In this document: in pieces, positions 15,056 to 16,932 of the stretch
Layout: each line of letters begins with the position of its first letter
How positions within the stretch are numbered: the first letter of the stretch is position 1
The notes under the pieces: model-generated
What the model was told of the DNA's origin: nothing
Databases searched by the model: none
What the model saw: the letters and a program-made list of their open reading frames with translations, nothing else
Assembly: GCA_937924555.1 (NCBI GenBank)
Contig: CALDSN010000057.1
Coordinates: 1 to 16,932, forward strand
Length of the DNA: 16,932 nucleotides
DNA from: an uncultured bacterium
GTDB lineage: Bacteria > Cloacimonadota > Cloacimonadia > Cloacimonadales > Cloacimonadaceae
Direction of reading: 5' to 3'
Made by a program: the position numbers and the translations under genes

Positions 15056-16738
15056 ATGAGTGTTTTGCAGATTATCAACCTTATCGGGGGATTAGCTCTT
15101 TTCCTCTTTGGCATGAACAAAATGAGCGAGAATCTCAACGCCGTTGCCGGCAGCGAGATGCGCAGAATCCTTAAGAAACTAACCAATACCCCTCTAAAGG
15201 GCGTTTTGGTTGGTCTTGGCGTAACAGCTCTCATCCAAAGCAGCTCTGCCACCACAGTGATGATGATTGGCTTGGTAAACACCGGCATCATGACTCTCAA
15301 CCAAGCAGTGGGGGTGGTGATGGGAGCAAACATCGGCACCACCGTAACCGCGCAGCTCATTGCTTTCAACATCGGGCATTATGCCTATGTCTTCGTTATC
15401 TTCGGCGTTGCCATGCTCTTCATCCGTAAAAGCCGTAAGATGGAGAAGTGGAGCCAAATCCTCATCGGTTTCGGCTTGCTATTTGTCGGTTTAAACGTAA
15501 TGTCCGCAGCCGTCTCTCCCCTAAAGGATTCGCAGATTGCCCGTGATTTCATGATCAATATCTCCTCTAATCCAGTCCTTGGCATCCTTACAGGAACGCT
15601 TTTCACGATGATGATCCAAAGCTCTTCTGCTTCCGTGGGTATCGTAATTGTGCTGGCATCCACAGGCTTGATTCCCTTTGAAGGTGCATTATACCTCGTG
15701 TTTGGAGACAACATCGGCACCACCATAACCGCTTGGTTAGCGGGCATCGGTTCGAACAGCACCGCACGCAGAGTGGCTTTGGTGCATACGATGTTCAACC
15801 TTTTTGGCACAATCATCATCGGTACCCTGACCTATATGGGGTTCTATACCACCTTCATAGACTGGGTAACCCCCGGTTCAGTTCACGACAGTGCACACAT
15901 TGCCAGGCATATTGCCAACGGTCACACCATGTTCAACGTTGTTAATACTATCCTTTTCCTCCCCTTTGCCGGCTTGCTTGCCAAGCTTGCCACCAAGATT
16001 ATCCCCGAGAGCAAAGAGGATACGATATCTTTGGGCGAGCCCAAACACCTGAACTATCTGATTACCAATAACTCCGAGCTTGCTATTGAACAAAGCCTTA
16101 AAGAAATGCGTGAGATGCTGCGTCTGGTTCGCTTGGGTTTGGTGGTGTCATACGAGGCTTACAAGGACAAAAACTATAAGAAACAGATTAGGGTATCCCG
16201 CATCGAAAATGCCATTGACAACCTGCAACGGGAGATAACCCTTTATCTGATTGCCGTGAACGAAAAGACCAATGCGGACGATATCATCAAGAAGATTCCT
16301 GCCTTGCTGCATTCGGTGAACGATATTGAAAAACTGGGGGATTTTACCGAAGACATAAACGAAATCCTAAACAACCAAATCTCCACTCAAAAGGTGCCTC
16401 TCTGCCCGGACTTTGCCAAGATGATAGACGACCTGCACGACAAGATGATTTATATGATAGATCTCTCCATCGAGTATCTGGAAGAGCTTAAACCGGATTA
16501 TACCTACAAGATAATCGAGATGGAAGGCAGGATAAACGAACAGCATAAACACCTCCGCGGAGATGTGCTTAGCCAAATCCAAAACGGAGACTGCGACCCC
16601 GCAGGGGGGCTGAACACCATTGACTATCTGGATGGGGTGGAGCTTATTGCCGATAAACTGAAGAATTTGGTTAAAGCCGGTAGCCACAACTTCACCTATA
16701 GCGATGTGCACGAAATGATGGAGGAAGACGAGGCTTAG
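15056..16738 (+). CDS. Na/Pi cotransporter family protein with PhoU-like tail
   Basis: 560 residues, typical of the bacterial NptA/YjbB-type family. Residues 1 to about 315 form the membrane part and contain the two inverted-repeat signatures of this fold: QSSSATT at 61-67 and QSSSASV at 188-194. Each is followed by a G(A/D)NIGTT loop (near 95 and 223). These Gln-Ser repeats line the substrate site in SLC34-type carriers. Residues about 340-545 are a charged helical region resembling PhoU, which in relatives is thought to regulate transport. Likely role: sodium-coupled phosphate movement across the inner membrane; the direction is not certain for such two-part proteins. The ATG at 15056 has AAGGA 13 bases upstream, a long spacing. 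Divergent from the Kgp-like peptidase, with no obvious functional link to it. Confidence 0.92.
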   Translation: MSVLQIINLIGGLALFLFGMNKMSENLNAVAGSEMRRILKKLTNTPLKGVLVGLGVTALIQSSSATTVMMIGLVNTGIMTLNQAVGVVMGANIGTTVTAQLIAFNIGHYAYVFVIFGVAMLFIRKSRKMEKWSQILIGFGLLFVGLNVMSAAVSPLKDSQIARDFMINISSNPVLGILTGTLFTMMIQSSSASVGIVIVLASTGLIPFEGALYLVFGDNIGTTITAWLAGIGSNSTARRVALVHTMFNLFGTIIIGTLTYMGFYTTFIDWVTPGSVHDSAHIARHIANGHTMFNVVNTILFLPFAGLLAKLATKIIPESKEDTISLGEPKHLNYLITNNSELAIEQSLKEMREMLRLVRLGLVVSYEAYKDKNYKKQIRVSRIENAIDNLQREITLYLIAVNEKTNADDIIKKIPALLHSVNDIEKLGDFTEDINEILNNQISTQKVPLCPDFAKMIDDLHDKMIYMIDLSIEYLEELKPDYTYKIIEMEGRINEQHKHLRGDVLSQIQNGDCDPAGGLNTIDYLDGVELIADKLKNLVKAGSHNFTYSDVHEMMEEDEA

Positions 16739-16784
16739 CTTAGCAACCGCCTAATCCACATTCCTTACAAACCATACTGTATTG

Positions 16785-16831
16785 AAGCCTGTGTGTAAGT
16801 AATTGCCGAAAAGTTGCTTATGCACAGGCTT
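16785..16831 (+). terminator. Hairpin terminator after the transporter gene
   Basis: AAGCCTGTG (16785-16793) pairs perfectly with CACAGGCTT (16823-16831), and the stem extends inward by six more pairs, two of them G.U. The loop is 17 nt. T-rich sequence follows (TGCTTTGCGCTTGTTTCTTATGTTTT). It begins 46 nt after the stop codon. The remaining 101 nt to the window end contain only the short palindrome GAACGTTC (16872-16879) and no gene start that I can support. Confidence 0.7.
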
Positions 16832-16932
16832 TGCTTTGCGCTTGTTTCTTATGTTTTCTGTAAACTATATCGAACGTTCATGCAAGAAATGCCTCATCAT
16901 TCTTAGGTGATTCCCTCGTGACTCCCGGGTGG

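Noticed and set aside
1..16932. CRISPR array, tRNA/rRNA, insertion sequence or phage gene
   Set aside because: No regularly spaced repeats, tRNA cloverleaf, transposase motif or terminal inverted repeat found on reading both strands.
16832..16932. Possible next gene or repeat at the right edge (GAACGTTC palindrome, CCCGGG)
   Set aside because: Only short palindromes and frames of fewer than 20 codons; the window ends too soon to judge.

Overview
This window looks chromosomal and comes from a diderm (outer-membrane) bacterium, most likely of the Candidatus Cloacimonadota type or a related Fibrobacterota/Chlorobiota/Bacteroidota-group lineage. Four things point there: a beta-barrel protein ending in Tyr-Ser-Phe, a lipoprotein, two giant gingipain-family (C25) peptidases ending in the NYPNPFNP... 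/ ...SGIY... / KMxxLK C-terminal sorting module, and a PgsB-PgsC-PgsW type poly-gamma-glutamate locus. The phylum call is inference from gene content. Starts mostly carry good purine-rich Shine-Dalgarno sites. No tRNA, rRNA, insertion sequence, CRISPR array or phage gene is visible.

Layout. (1) 1-902, plus strand: a small lipoprotein of unknown function behind a 200-nt leader. (2) 918-6950, minus strand, read right to left: seven tightly packed genes (gaps of 16 nt or less, two junctions overlapping or abutting) in the order pgsB, pgsC, pgsW, a two-domain periplasmic protein, an outer-membrane beta-barrel, a small Asp-rich protein and gpsA. (3) 6951-7274: leader of that operon with an inverted repeat, plus the terminator of the next unit. 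(4) 7275-10970 and 11078-14872, minus strand: two separately terminated C25 peptidases, one with Arg-gingipain (Rgp) hallmarks and one with Lys-gingipain (Kgp) hallmarks. (5) 14873-15055: divergent promoter region. (6) 15056-16738, plus strand: an Na/Pi-cotransporter-family protein with a PhoU-like tail, followed by a hairpin terminator.

How the genes may work together. PgsB (ligase) and PgsC (membrane partner) would polymerise glutamate through its gamma-carboxyl at the inner membrane, with PgsW as a membrane-anchored accessory. The next two genes encode a periplasmic protein and an outer-membrane barrel, which is what a diderm needs to carry a polymer across periplasm and outer membrane. 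No pgsA/capA, pgsE or capD/pgdS-like gene is present. I consider this the best candidate for an incompletely described system: a trans-envelope poly-gamma-glutamate pathway.

The second highlight is the peptidase pair. Both keep the His/Cys dyad at the 33-residue spacing of P. gingivalis gingipains. The first keeps the residue matching the Arg-selecting Asp of RgpB, and the second keeps residues matching the Lys-selecting Thr and Asp of Kgp. This suggests a secreted Arg/Lys protease pair suited to a protein- and amino-acid-degrading life.
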